A stretch of DNA of 64,000 nucleotides from Chamaecrista fasciculata (Eukaryota > Streptophyta > Magnoliopsida > Fabales > Fabaceae), in contig QANZ01031777.1 of NCBI GenBank assembly GCA_003254925.1, positions 78,959-142,958 of the forward strand, read 5' to 3'. Shown here in pieces: positions 28,404 through 39,498 of the stretch. The notes under the pieces were generated by a model. It was not told the DNA's origin. It ran no database searches and worked only from the letters and a program-made list of their open reading frames with translations. The position numbers and the translations under genes are program-made. Position 1 is the first letter of the stretch. Each line of letters starts with the position of its first letter.

Positions 28404-28739
28404 AATAAGAGCTGAATTGAAACTCACCCTAAATATACCAGATCAAAAGTATAATTTAGCGAATAGAAAAAAAAAGAAAAACGGAATCCGAAAACACAAC
28501 ATGTGGTATAGTTTTTGCAAGTTGTGGTTTTCACGATACAAACTAGAAGAAACACAGAGAGCCAGAAAATTGTGGCTAAGCCATGCCCCACAAATTTTGT
28601 TTGATCATTATTTCGACGCTTTTTTCTTCCTAATCCTATACGGTTATAGTTATACTACCCCTATACCTATATCCTTCATTCCCTACATATCCTCCTTCAC
28701 AAAATGCGAATCCCTCGTTTCTCAATCCCATTATCCTTC

Positions 28740-29586
28740 CCTCCCGCGTTTTCCCTCTCACATGAAATTGCGGCGCCCCGATTGATTCGGCGGTGGGCGG
28801 AGAAACACAATCCAGTTCTCTTTTCATCGTGCATTGCCATTTCTTCCTTCGATTCTTCGTTCCTCGGTATTATCTTCGTCGTTTCAATTTCTGGTGCGTC
28901 TTCTCATTATCATCATCATCGCCTTCCTTTATTTCGAGAGTATCACTAATGCATGTGTTGTGTTGTTGGATGACGGAAAAACCTATGTATATTTCTGAAC
29001 AAGGAATCAGATATCGTTGCATTGCCGATTATATGGATGTCTCTAATTAGATTTCTTACTGGTTGCCATTTGAGTTTGATATATGGTTGAGCTTTGGCGA
29101 CTAATGCCGAGGTTCAAAATTGAAGTATTATCATATGTCTCGCTTTATCATTTCTACTTATTCTTACTATACCAGAAGATATATGAAGTGGAGGCCTTGC
29201 TGATTTTCCACACAAATAATTGATTTGTACAAACTATCCAAAAACTGATGAATCAACTTTTTTTTTTTTGTTTCCAATAATGATTCTGCAGGAGATTGCA
29301 CTTGGTTTCATAATGCTGACAACAGGGTTTAGCTCTTGGCTTTTTGGCATTGAATGAGGATGCCTGTGTGTGTATAATAAGGATGAATTCTTTCACAAGA
29401 GGGGATTAAGTCATTTACAAGTGTGCAGGGGAGTTGGGTTGCCTGGTTATCATAGTGCAGTTGGAAATGAATGTAATGATTCTTATGCATGAATGTGCTT
29501 TAAAGATGGTGATGGTTACAATGGGTGAGTGAAGAAAGAGAGTTTGCTTTTGAAAATTTTGGAAGAACTGTATCCTTGAAATAGAA
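28740..29586 (+). promoter_or_regulatory. 5' leader of the ATOS-like gene with leader intron and uORFs
   Basis: A less AT-rich stretch near 28760-28893 looks like a non-coding first exon ending 'caatttctg' before a GT at 28894; the acceptor is at 29290-29291 ('attctgcag'). The second leader exon (29292-29586) contains several short ORFs before the main ATG, among them 29313-29357 (14 codons) and 29467-29532 (21 codons). Repeated upstream starts usually lower translation of the main frame; this effect is inferred. Confidence 0.55.
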
Positions 29587-32500
29587 ATGGGGGTTTCACA
29601 GATGCCTTCAGGTTGTGTTGCTGAGGAAATGGCAGCATCACTAGGCCTGAATGCGTTGCCCGGAGAAGACCTATGTAATCGTATGCAAATTGATATGCTC
29701 AACTCTGAAAGAAAAAAAGTCACAGAACTTACAAATTCAAAGGAATCACATTTTTCAAATATGAATAAAGATGGTAGATCCAACCTGCAAAAATTGCAGC
29801 TCAACTCCATGGAACAAATTGGCAGGTTGTCTGTCAAGGCTGAGCTGAAGAGTTTGCAGACACCTGCTTGGAGGACGGTGGGTTTTCAAATAAATGCATT
29901 AGCTTCCGCTGTCAATGGATATTCGTCAACCATTTTTAATGCCACCAGCGACAAAAGTGAGGTTACTTGTTCACAAGTCAGGAAGCGATTATTGTCACCA
30001 TTGAGTGGGATGCTTCTTGCAGATAATTTTAAAGGTGACAATCTGGACATCAGAAGCGACCTATATCAGAGTTGTACGAAGGGTGATGCTGATAGTTGTA
30101 AGGTTCCTGTTTTTCAAGAGTATAAGAAGGTTCATACAGGAAACTGGTCTGAATCTTGTTTTCTGGGAAATAGAAACTCATCCAGCAAAGATGAGAAGCC
30201 ATGTTCTGACATGAAACTTGATAGTTCTGAAGAGACTAATAAGATAAGTTCCCAAACAGTTGCATTATCTATACCTCAAAATAACGTGTCATTGTCACCA
30301 TCCTTCCCTTTGTCTCCTCTGGGTCCAAAATTTTCTGGAAGAGAGAAGTTGCGAGAAGAATGCAGCCATGTTGTAGTGATGTTGAATGATGATAGTGTGA
30401 CTTTAAAGGATATGGAATCATCACTTGATAGGACTTTTGTAGGCTTTTTATCTACACAGAAGGAGGAGGACTTTAGATTGCCGCAAGAGTCTAACAACTT
30501 GCACAAGGCATTCAACCTGTTTACTTTTGATGATACCCGAGGCGTGGAAGAATGTTGTGCTCTTGGTACAAGTTTTCCTCCTCGAAGCACCAAGTTAGTT
30601 AGAACTTTAAGTGGACTCCCAGTTAGAAGGTCCTTGGTTGGCTCATTTGAGGAATCTCTGTTGTCTGGTCGGTTACTATCTGGGAAAGTTAGTCAGGTTG
30701 GCATTATTTTGATATATGTATGAGCCTCTTCGCTCTACAAATATTTATAATGATGAAGCTGGCATTTTTTGAGTGATCATCCTTTTATTTTAGTTTGTTA
30801 TCTTTCCTCCAATTTGCAGAGGATTGATGGCTTCCTTGCTGCCTTGAATGTGACTGGGGGAAACTTCTCACCACAATCACAGAAAATTCCATTTGCAGTA
30901 ACAAGTGTAGATGGAGATAAGTACATGCTATATTATTCGTCAATTAATCTTTCAGGAAGACTGACATCAAGCACATCTAGAGTGACCAAAGTTCAGAGAA
31001 CTCTAAAAATGGTTGAATCCCGATCCAAAAAGAGCTGGATACGTATACCTATCAAAGGACGCATTCAACTGGTACTTCAGATCGCGACCTCAAAATATGC
31101 TTTTATTATATGAACACAATATGCCCATTTTTTCTTCTACTCGAGGCACTTGTGTATATGTAGGAAGACAATGGTTATTCACAGTCTTTGCTGGTTTGAC
31201 ATACAGCCTTGTAGCTTAAATTTGTCCACATTTTGTCATCTTATGATATATTATTATCTACATGACATGGTAGCATGATACAACGGTCAATTTAGATTAT
31301 TGGAGGTAAATGAGATTCTCAATATAGATTTTGCTCATTATATGGTAAATGTTGTGGAATTTCAGTCTAAGTATTGGCAGGAGTAGTTTCTAGTTCACCA
31401 AATATTGGACTATTGTCACCACATCTCACAGTACATTATAACTATGTTTCCTGTAACCTACAAGAACTTAGAAGCAATCAGCATAGAGATTACTAGGCGG
31501 ATAGCATGCATGAAGGACAACATATCTTCATGAGAGGGGAGAACTTTTGCTGGTTCTGAACACTTAGTTATAGAGTACCATTATCCTTATCTACTAACTG
31601 GAAAAAAAATGCTAAGGACTGAACTGATTCTCTGTTTGCTCTTCCTGCAATTATTTAGGCTACTGATGAATAGTTTAAATGATATCTGACAAGCTTCATT
31701 CATGATCAATATTAGTTTCTAAATTGATTAAATAGCCTGTTTATGGCAACAAGTGATGATGATAGATAATGGAATATGTTTAACATTAATGTAATGCTGT
31801 CTAGAAACGATCAGAAGTTCACCAACAGCTTCTTGACTACTTTTTTCACATGTGGAAGTGGTTTCTTTTTTTGTACCACATTTGTGCATTGAAAAACTGA
31901 CTGACCTTCTAACTGTAGGTCCTCAGCAATCCAGAGAAGACACCTATCCATACCTTCTTTTGCAATTATGATTTATGCGACATGCCTGCTGGTACTAAGG
32001 TAATAAATTTCGCATCCAGTTTTATCAGCAATCAGCATGCAATGATTATTCGCATATGATGTAGTTTTATTGCCTTCTACTTCGTTGAAATTTGCAACAC
32101 CTAAGCTGGGGTATATCAGAAGATGTTCACTTTTAAATAGCTTTGAATTTTATAAGCTTGACCTGCCTCCAGGGCACAGGACTGCTGAGTAAATCTGTAA
32201 ATGCTTATATAACCTCTTCTGAATATGTTTGTTATACAGTTTAAGACTATATGATTAAATTCAGCAGTGTTTTTTAACTGCTCAATTTTACGGAGTGTAA
32301 GCTTAAAGATAATCAAAATGGTGATGGAAGTTATATGTTACAAGGCAAGTGGTTGTTTTTCACTTTTTATTTTTACAAATCTATTTCAATAAACAGGAAG
32401 AAAAGTAAATAAATTGTTGTCTTCATATGCTAAATGCAGATACGCTAGCTCTCATGTTCAATAAATTAAGTTCCCCCTGGCTTGTTTATGCCCTGCATGA

Positions 32501-33254
32501 TTAAGCTGCAAAACTTTTTGAGGAGCTATCTCGTACTAAATTAATTTTAAACTGTACATTTTAGTTACTCAAGTATGAAGAATATATGTAGATGCTTATC
32601 ATGTGAAGGGACTTTCTCTATCTCATGGTTTAAGAGCAAATTTTTCACTACCATTGTTTGACATGCTTTTTTGTGTATATCTGAGGTAGACATTCTTGCG
32701 GCAAAAGATTAGTTTGACTTCTATGACTCGGAAAGAAAGCCATAGAGATTCTGACAAAGGAGTCGACGCTAAGTCCTCGAATACCAGCCTCAGAGATAAA
32801 GAAGTTCTGAACTTAAGATGTAGTGGATTTGGTAGTTGTAAACATACCAAGGCCAAAGGGTGTAACAATGGAGTTCTGCTTTATGCTCTTCACCTACGGT
32901 TCTTATGCCCTTTGCCTAGAAAACGTTCAAGAGCTATTCATAAGTGCAAATCTGACACTGTATCTGCAGAGGTGAAAAATATCACAGACGTTGAAGCCGA
33001 AAGAAGTTTCTACTTGTATGATGATATGAGGGTGGTGTTTCCTCAACGCCATTCAGATGCAGATGAGGGCAAGGTATGTGGAAATGTGTTTTAGAAATTA
33101 GAAGCGATTTTAAATGCATCCACACAAGAATGCCTCATTCTTCCTGCTTTCATTTAATGTCTCTTATGTAATGACATTATTCTCTTTTATATTGCAGCTA
33201 CGCGTGGAATATCATTTTCCTTCTAATCCAAAATACTTCAACATCAGCAGCTGA
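29587..33254 (+). CDS. ATOS/FAM214-like protein (DUF4210 and meiotic chromosome-segregation domains)
   Basis: Plant member of the family that includes animal ATOS/FAM214 proteins. Animal relatives are nuclear transcriptional regulators; the plant role is not established. Coding exons: 29587-30696, 30820-31071, 31919-31999, 32690-33073, 33198-33254; 627 residues with phase-consistent GT-AG introns. The N-terminal 330 residues are low-complexity and Ser-rich, with SP-type motifs ([17 protein letters not shown]). The conserved block spans the exon 1/2 junction ([18 protein letters not shown] then [34 protein letters not shown]), and the C-terminal conserved block is [17 protein letters not shown] at about 546-562, ending [16 protein letters not shown]. 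The main ATG follows several uORFs. No frame break is seen. Confidence 0.88.
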
Positions 33255-33828
33255 AAATGCCACTGTGTCCTTTTCAGGTGGTTCTTGTATATGCAGATGT
33301 AAATATTTGTACATAGTAAATTCAATTCATCTCTGCTTCTTGGGGGTCCAATAATTCAACTTGTAAATTACATAGTTCCTGTCAATATTTGATTCAATTA
33401 TTTTTTCTCATGGTCCCTAAAAAGTGTGTTTCTGCCCTGACTCAAAAGTTGAACTAGGCTGCATTTTTTAATCTTTTGATCTTTTCTTGTTCCAAGTCCC
33501 AATCATTTCTCTCTTAAAAGTTTCCTCCAGTTAATTGCAGGCAAAAAGTAGCGCTTGAAATCCCCTTGAGAGGATGTGGAACTGCTTTGAAGTTAAAAAG
33601 TAATCAGATTCGAAGAGGATTTTTTGACTGCATATGAACTCACTTATTGCTCATAAATTAGTAGGATACCTGGCAAGGAGATTGGATGGTAAGTGAAAGG
33701 TATGGTTGTTGCACCCCAGCAGTTAGAGAGAAAGAAAAAGTACATGTCTCTCTCGTCCGTTCTCTCTTTCTCTCTCCAACTGCAAAGCATTCTCATTTCA
33801 TTTACTGACAAATAATTTTCAATTTAAC
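33255..33828. other. ATOS-like gene 3' flank
   Basis: Presumed 3' untranslated region followed by intergenic DNA. A CT-rich patch with repeated 'tctctc' occurs near 33746-33777. No further gene is supported. Confidence 0.5.
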
Positions 33829-34020
33829 CAAGCTTGGTTGATCTAGTGGTACATGTCTCTCTCACTAGGTCGCTTAAGCAAGTGTTGGAGATTCGAATCC
33901 CGCCTTGTGTATGCAGCAACCAATTGGCCACTGACAGATCCTTAAATGAAGCTCAGATCCGCGGAGGATTAATTCTTGGTCTGTCGTGCTAGGGGATACT
34001 TTGGGTAACCCAAAAAAAAA
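33829..34020 (+). mobile_element. tRNA-derived SINE
   Basis: A box 'TTGGTTGATCTAGTGGTAC' and B box 'GGAGATTCGAATCCCGC' are placed as in tRNA-derived SINEs. The body ends 'gggtaacccaaaaaaaaaaa'. It differs in body sequence from the other SINEs in this window, so it is another family. The target duplication was not clearly resolved. Confidence 0.85.
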
Positions 34021-34596
34021 AATTTCTGTGGTGTTTGGGATCACTAATTACTAATTAGGGATCATATTTTATCGGTATCTTAAGATTTTATTCCATAAAT
34101 TTAGGTCTAGGTCTAAAGTCAACGAATCTTTTAATAGATACAAAGTAACTTACTTAGACCTTACCTATAATAATAAAAATATAAAATTATAAGAATAAAA
34201 TATTAAATATTTCATACATATTGAAGTTATGTATATTGATATTTATGATTTATTTTATTTTTGGTGGTTATAGATATAAAAAATTTGATAAAAATAAATT
34301 TTATATTAATAAAAAATTTTATTTTAAAATTTCTCCAGGTTTAAATACAAATATTGCTTTTCCAAAAAAATAAATACAAATATAGAAATTTGACTATTTA
34401 TAAGTTCTGAACATGAAAATTGATTTTAGTAATTATTCAAATCCAAATCTAAATCTAAATATCATGATCTATTCATAGTTTCATACTTGTTCATCATCTT
34501 TTAACAGTAATTCAGCCCTACCCAATGTAACAAGTTAGGTTCTGTTTGAACTTTGAACCATGATTTATCCTTATTATATCACAAGTTTTGCTATAA
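34021..34596. other. AT-rich intergenic DNA
   Basis: No gene or structured element is supported. Confidence 0.45.
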
Positions 34597-34775
34597 AAAG
34601 TTGGATAGTTATAGCACACTAATTTTTAGTCATTAGATTTATTTTTTTTGGTCTTGAGATTTGTGCAACAAATATTATTAATATTTGTGCATAATATTTA
34701 TTGTACAAATCTCAAGACAAAAAATGTAAATCTAACAACTAAAAACTAGTGTGCTATAACTATTGTGTTTTTTTT
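34597..34775. repeat. Foldback MITE-like element
   Basis: The left arm ('gatagttatagcacacta', 'tcttgagatttgtgcaa') is the near-exact reverse complement of the right arm ('ttgtacaaatctcaaga', 'tagtgtgctataactat'), leaving a small AT-rich centre ('aatattattaatatt'). The arms are about 80 nt. Motifs are shared with the element at 16598-16785. Confidence 0.75.
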
Positions 34776-35819
34776 TTTAGATTTTCCCTATATCATATGA
34801 TGGATGGCAATATAGCTTAGTTGCCAATAAAGGTTCAATAGTATCTTGGTTTGCACCTTCCTTATATGTTGCTTCATTTTAGAATTTAAGTGAAGTACAT
34901 CAGAAAGAGATATGACTCGTGAACATTTAATCACCCTACTTGATGTCAAAGTAGAATTGGAGACAGTCAATTAAGGTAGCAACTATAGATTATAGAGCAA
35001 GGGATTGCACTAACTCCGGAGTAATTTATACTCATTTCTCTCTTAAAATATGGGTAATCTTATTTTATATTTTGAAAAATGTTAATATTATTTTTAATAA
35101 AAAAAAATTACCACATTAATCTTCCTTGGAAGTTGGAACACAATAAAGGCATAATTTTACTTAATCAAAATATTTGTTACTGTTTATATAATATGAAATG
35201 ATTTAATGAGTTTAGCATAATTTCTGGTAACTAAACTCTTACAAAAAACACACAAATTTCTCAGAGATAGAATTCTGTGATTTTTTTTTTTTGATAAAAT
35301 CTGTGATTATTTTTTGATGTTCTTTTGTATAGTCTCTAATAAATTTAAAATATAACAATTAAAATGTTACTCCATACATTGATTAGGCAGAAATTAAAAT
35401 ATAAATTCTATTCTATAATAATTTAGATTAATTATTAACCAAATTTTTGAGAATTTTTTTATATTAAAGATATATGTAAATGACTTTTTGAATGAGAATA
35501 GAAACTCATATCATCTCATGATCAATAATCCATTGGTAAAGATGAAAACAATTTTTCCTGAAATTTTCCATTATTTAAATAAACCCAGCATTTAAAGTTA
35601 CTTTTAACACAAGTTAAGGTAGATCATTCATTCCGCATCTGCACATTCTACTTACCAAAGCATCCGTTTTTGCTTTTCTTAATTATCTTCGTTTTTTGGG
35701 GGGAACAGTTTGCTTTCTTAACTATCGACCATTTCACTCATTTTTATCTTTGAACTTTGAAAAAGTAGATGTAATGATGAGAATGAGACAACCATTATTA
35801 CTTTGTAGTTTGTATAGTA
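34776..35819. other. AT-rich intergenic DNA
   Basis: No gene is supported; short open frames here have no recognisable protein character. Confidence 0.45.
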
Positions 35820-36081
35820 CTCCCTCCGTTCCTATATATCTGATGTTTAAGGTAAATACACACAGACCAAGGAAATGATTAGCTCACCTAAAATGAGGTA
35901 AAAAGACTAAACTATCCCTATTAAATTACTTGGAAAATGTTTATTCATTTATGACTCTACTATATTTAATAGGGATAGAATGGTAAAAGAATAATTAATG
36001 CTCTCTTGAAGTTATAAAACATCAGATATTTTGGAATAAAAAAAGTTCTCCAGAAAAGCACATATTCAGGAACGGAGGGAG
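35820..36081. mobile_element. Stowaway-like MITE with TA target duplication
   Basis: It begins CTCCCTCCGTTCC and ends GGAACGGAGGGAG, a perfect 13-bp inverted repeat with TA on both sides (35818-35819 and 36082-36083). It is 262 bp and non-coding. These ends are the hallmark of Stowaway (Tc1/mariner) MITEs. The body is related to the copy at 4107-4375 in opposite orientation. Confidence 0.93.
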
Positions 36082-37334
36082 TAGTTATTAACTTTTGTTT
36101 TTTAAATTATTAGATACAATAAGACGTTGGGAAAACTACATACAGGTCACGCAGTTATAACTTGCTCATAAATCTCCCTTGGGAATGATGTTATCAGTAA
36201 TTCAGTACTCAGTAGAAAAGAAACAGGAGACAGTAAATAAATGCTCTTCCATGAAGATAAAGATGGAATCTGATTTGTCTTTCTTTCTTTTATGCCACCA
36301 AACAATTAACTCAAGAAATATAGGTCAGTGGGTAATTAGTAATTACTTACCCCCACAACAAAATCCTAAAATCTGCAAAGTGAAAATGGGATTATATTTG
36401 TTACAAATATAATTGGTGATGAGGATGGTAATAAGGCTTACATTATTGACAGTAGTGGGACTGCTCAGCATGAATAAGATTAAAACCCTAAAACTGAGAC
36501 CATAGAGAGTTTTTTTTTTTATATATATATGAGACCATAAAGAGTTAAAACTGAAAGGTTAACTCAAACACCTATATAAATCCTCTGATTTTACAGAGAA
36601 CAATATGTTACATGTAGAGGGTTAAAAAAAAAAAGCGAAACTAAATGTTTGTGACGATTGAAACAAATTAAATATATGGACCAAAATGAAACTTGACCCA
36701 AACATAAAGGACCAATTTGGGTATTCGACCTACATAAATTTGGCGATATTGATAGTGCAGATACTGCACGGCATGAATAAGATTAAAACCCTAAAATTAA
36801 GATCATAGAGTTAAAACTGAGGTTAATTCAAACACCTCTAGAAATCCCTTTGGTTTTCAGAGAACAGTATGTACAGGAAAAAAAAAAAAAGAGAGAAACT
36901 AAATGACAATCAAGATAAAATATTAATAAGCGGGTAGTACCTGTTTTTCACCATCATTGTTTGCCAAGGAAGCCATTTACACGCCTCAAGGCCCATCTCT
37001 GAGAATTCTGCTGCATAACTACATATAGGACCTAAGCCGACTTCTGCATAACGCTATCCTTGCCTATCTCTTACTGTGAGTTATAAAATTTAAAGATAGA
37101 GGAATCTCTGAAAAAGGACAAGAAATGTTTTCTACGCAATGGTTTCTTAACAGTGTTAAAGTTGGTTCTAGCCATCTAAACTGCTACATGTGCATAGATT
37201 ACAGATATCCCTTTCACAGGGACAGAAGTTGGGTGTAGCCATACCAATAACTGAAAAAAAAAAGGCAAGAGGAACAGCCTTCTATTGAAAAATCCCCCTG
37301 CTTCAACAACATTCAACCATTTCATAGTTCGAAC
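36082..37334. repeat. Intergenic DNA with a duplicated segment (36466-36640 and 36766-36905)
   Basis: The stretch 'gcatgaataagattaaaacc' through 'cagagaacaatatgt' (36466 on) recurs at 36766 on with small changes ('ggcatgaataagattaaaac', 'agagaacagtatgta'), so a segment of about 150-175 bp is duplicated about 300 bp apart. Each copy carries AAACCCTAA. From about 36900 onward the DNA is probably the 3' untranslated region of the BPC gene on the minus strand. Confidence 0.65.
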
Positions 37335-37397
37335 TTTTCAGGGCATAATCTCAATTAAAGGCCAGTTTTTCAGGGCATAATTTCAATTAAAGGCCAG
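37335..37397. repeat. Two 31-bp tandem units in the probable BPC 3' UTR
   Basis: The unit 'ttttcagggcataat' followed by 'tcaattaaaggccag' occurs twice head to tail (37335-37365 and 37366-37397) with one substitution and one extra T. It lies about 60-120 bp past the BPC stop codon. Confidence 0.9.
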
Positions 37398-37453
37398 TTA
37401 GAGGAGACCGAAATGGAACACGACTCTCTAATCATATAGAATGATGTTTGTGT

Positions 37454-38510
37454 TCACTTGATTGTAATGTAGCGATTTGTTCCATGCCGGGCCCAGTAGT
37501 CCTTGAGATCCAATGGTATAGATAAATCACGGCCTTCTGCAGCCACCCTACTAAGTAGTCTTGTAAAAACACTTCCACTCATCTTTCGCCCTCCAACACG
37601 GGCATGGCGTTTGTTTGGAAGCTGTGGCAAGGGATACATTGACAAGGTAGTGGTGCAACAAGACGACTGCCATCCTCCATTCCCCCATTTGTAGCACTGC
37701 CGCGGTACTCCGGTACACGTGCAAATTGGAACTGGCATAGTATTTTCATCAAACGCAATCAAGTTCAAACCAATATCCTGCCTATCCCACTCAGATTTGA
37801 TCTTTGTTCCTTCAGAAGAGGCCTGCCTATTTAAGTCCTCGCTCACTTTCTTCCCTTTGCCTGATGGCCTTGATGCCTTGGAAGAAACTGACTTGTTCTC
37901 CTTTGTTCTCTTAGCCTGATGAGACTTGCCAGCTTCAGAAGCTATTGTAGTTACAGGGAAGGCATCGGTAATGCCCAAGTCCTTAGTGCTGTAAGAAGAT
38001 CCTGCCATGTGACCCAAATGATTTGAGGCATGGTGCATCCGCTTTGATCCACGTTGAGTACCACTACCCAATGAGAAGTTGACAGCATTGTCCTGAATTT
38101 GAAGGGCAGCAAGGGCATTATCCCGTTCCATTAGCGCATTATCCCTCTGAACAAGTGCTTCATCCCTCTGCCGAAGTGCCTCATCTCTAGCAGCCAAGGC
38201 TTCAATCTTTTCAGATAAAGCTAAATTTCGTTCACGAATGGCAGCCTCCCTCTCGGCCATAATGGCCATAATTTTCTTATTCATAACTAGGGCATTTGGT
38301 TCCTTTACCTGATGTTGGGAGGACATACTCCACTGCACATTTAAAATCAGTCCAATTAAATGGATCTAGTCGTGCATGCTAAAAAAACCAAAAAAAATAC
38401 TTCACTACTAAAAGTTTACTAAATTTATGCATTCTATTTACCAGGGAAGGTGCTCCTCTGTAGTAGTCTGTCTTCTGTCTACCATTTTCATGTTGGCGAC
38501 CATCGTCCAT
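37454..38510 (-). CDS. BPC6: BASIC PENTACYSTEINE factor, class II (BPC6-like GAGA-binding protein)
   Basis: Plant transcription factor that binds GA-repeat (GAGA) DNA and recruits chromatin regulators; nuclear. Two coding exons on the minus strand: 38510-38442 (23 codons) and 38332-37454, giving 315 residues. The first exon was found by hand: it encodes [19 protein letters not shown], the typical class II start, and joins in phase to [20 protein letters not shown] with GT-AG borders. Residues about 50-101 form the Ala/Arg/Glu coiled coil ([20 protein letters not shown]). A basic stretch (RPSGKGKK) follows. The C-terminal DNA-binding domain starts near 222 with the five cysteines C227, C229, C236, C248, C249 and contains [15 protein letters not shown], ending RYITIK. 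Starting at the internal MQWSM would lose the conserved N terminus. Intact; the exact paralogue number (6 versus 4/5) is less certain than the class. Confidence 0.94.
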
Positions 38511-39448
38511 CTCGCATTTAAAGGATTTATAAACAAATGGAGAAGTTGGTTCCAAGCAGTCTCAGTCAACTATTTCCAGCTGAAAGACATATTCTATGAA
38601 CAAATGAGAATAGCATCGGCATGGCATCTAGTCAATAGGCAACATATCTGGTGAGTCCATTTTTAAAAAGGGATAAAAGATGCAACCTTACAGAGCAGCA
38701 TAACTACCTATAGAACTAACAAACCAAACCCATATATAATACCCCTGTGAAATATCCCCAAACATCATTTCATACTTCTAGTCATCAAATATATATTTTC
38801 CCAAGGTCACCTAATAAAAATTATATAAAAGCAATCATTTATTATTATCTTATGAACTGAAAAAAGAAAAAAAAGAAGAAATAAGATACACATTTATTTG
38901 ACAGGAGTACCTCCTTTAATAGATTATTGGATTCAACGCAAATAAAACCTAAGCAATGAAATGATTTTTCATTTTCGGATCATGTGCTATTCATAGCATT
39001 CATAATGCAAAATTATAAAAGCCGACAACGCTACAATTTTGTTTAATTCTCTAGATAATAGAATTTATTAAGCTGTACCTTTTTATTTACTTTTTAATGA
39101 ATAACAACTAGTTAAGAAAGACATATCAATTATGCTATTAATCAATGATTATGATTCTTGAGAATATAATAGACAAGCAAAATACAACATTCAATTAAGT
39201 ACATAATAACTAATAGCCCTGAAAACCTTAGTAGGGAAAAAACTACCATGGTCACTGATGCAACATTCAATTTATCTACTTAAGATAATATGATGAAATG
39301 TCTAATGAATTTAAGGGAAAGAGGCTGTTAAGAGAAATCCAGAAAATTTTCATGTCTAAGAGGCTGAAGCTTGATAAATGACCTATATTGATTTCTATGT
39401 TTTTAATCTTAACAACCCTTTCTTTTTTCCTTTCTGGAAAGACGATAC

Positions 39449-39498
<50 letters not shown>

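Noticed and set aside
36481-36795. AAACCCTAA telo-boxes as promoter elements
   Set aside because: They are inside a duplicated non-coding segment with no gene start nearby.
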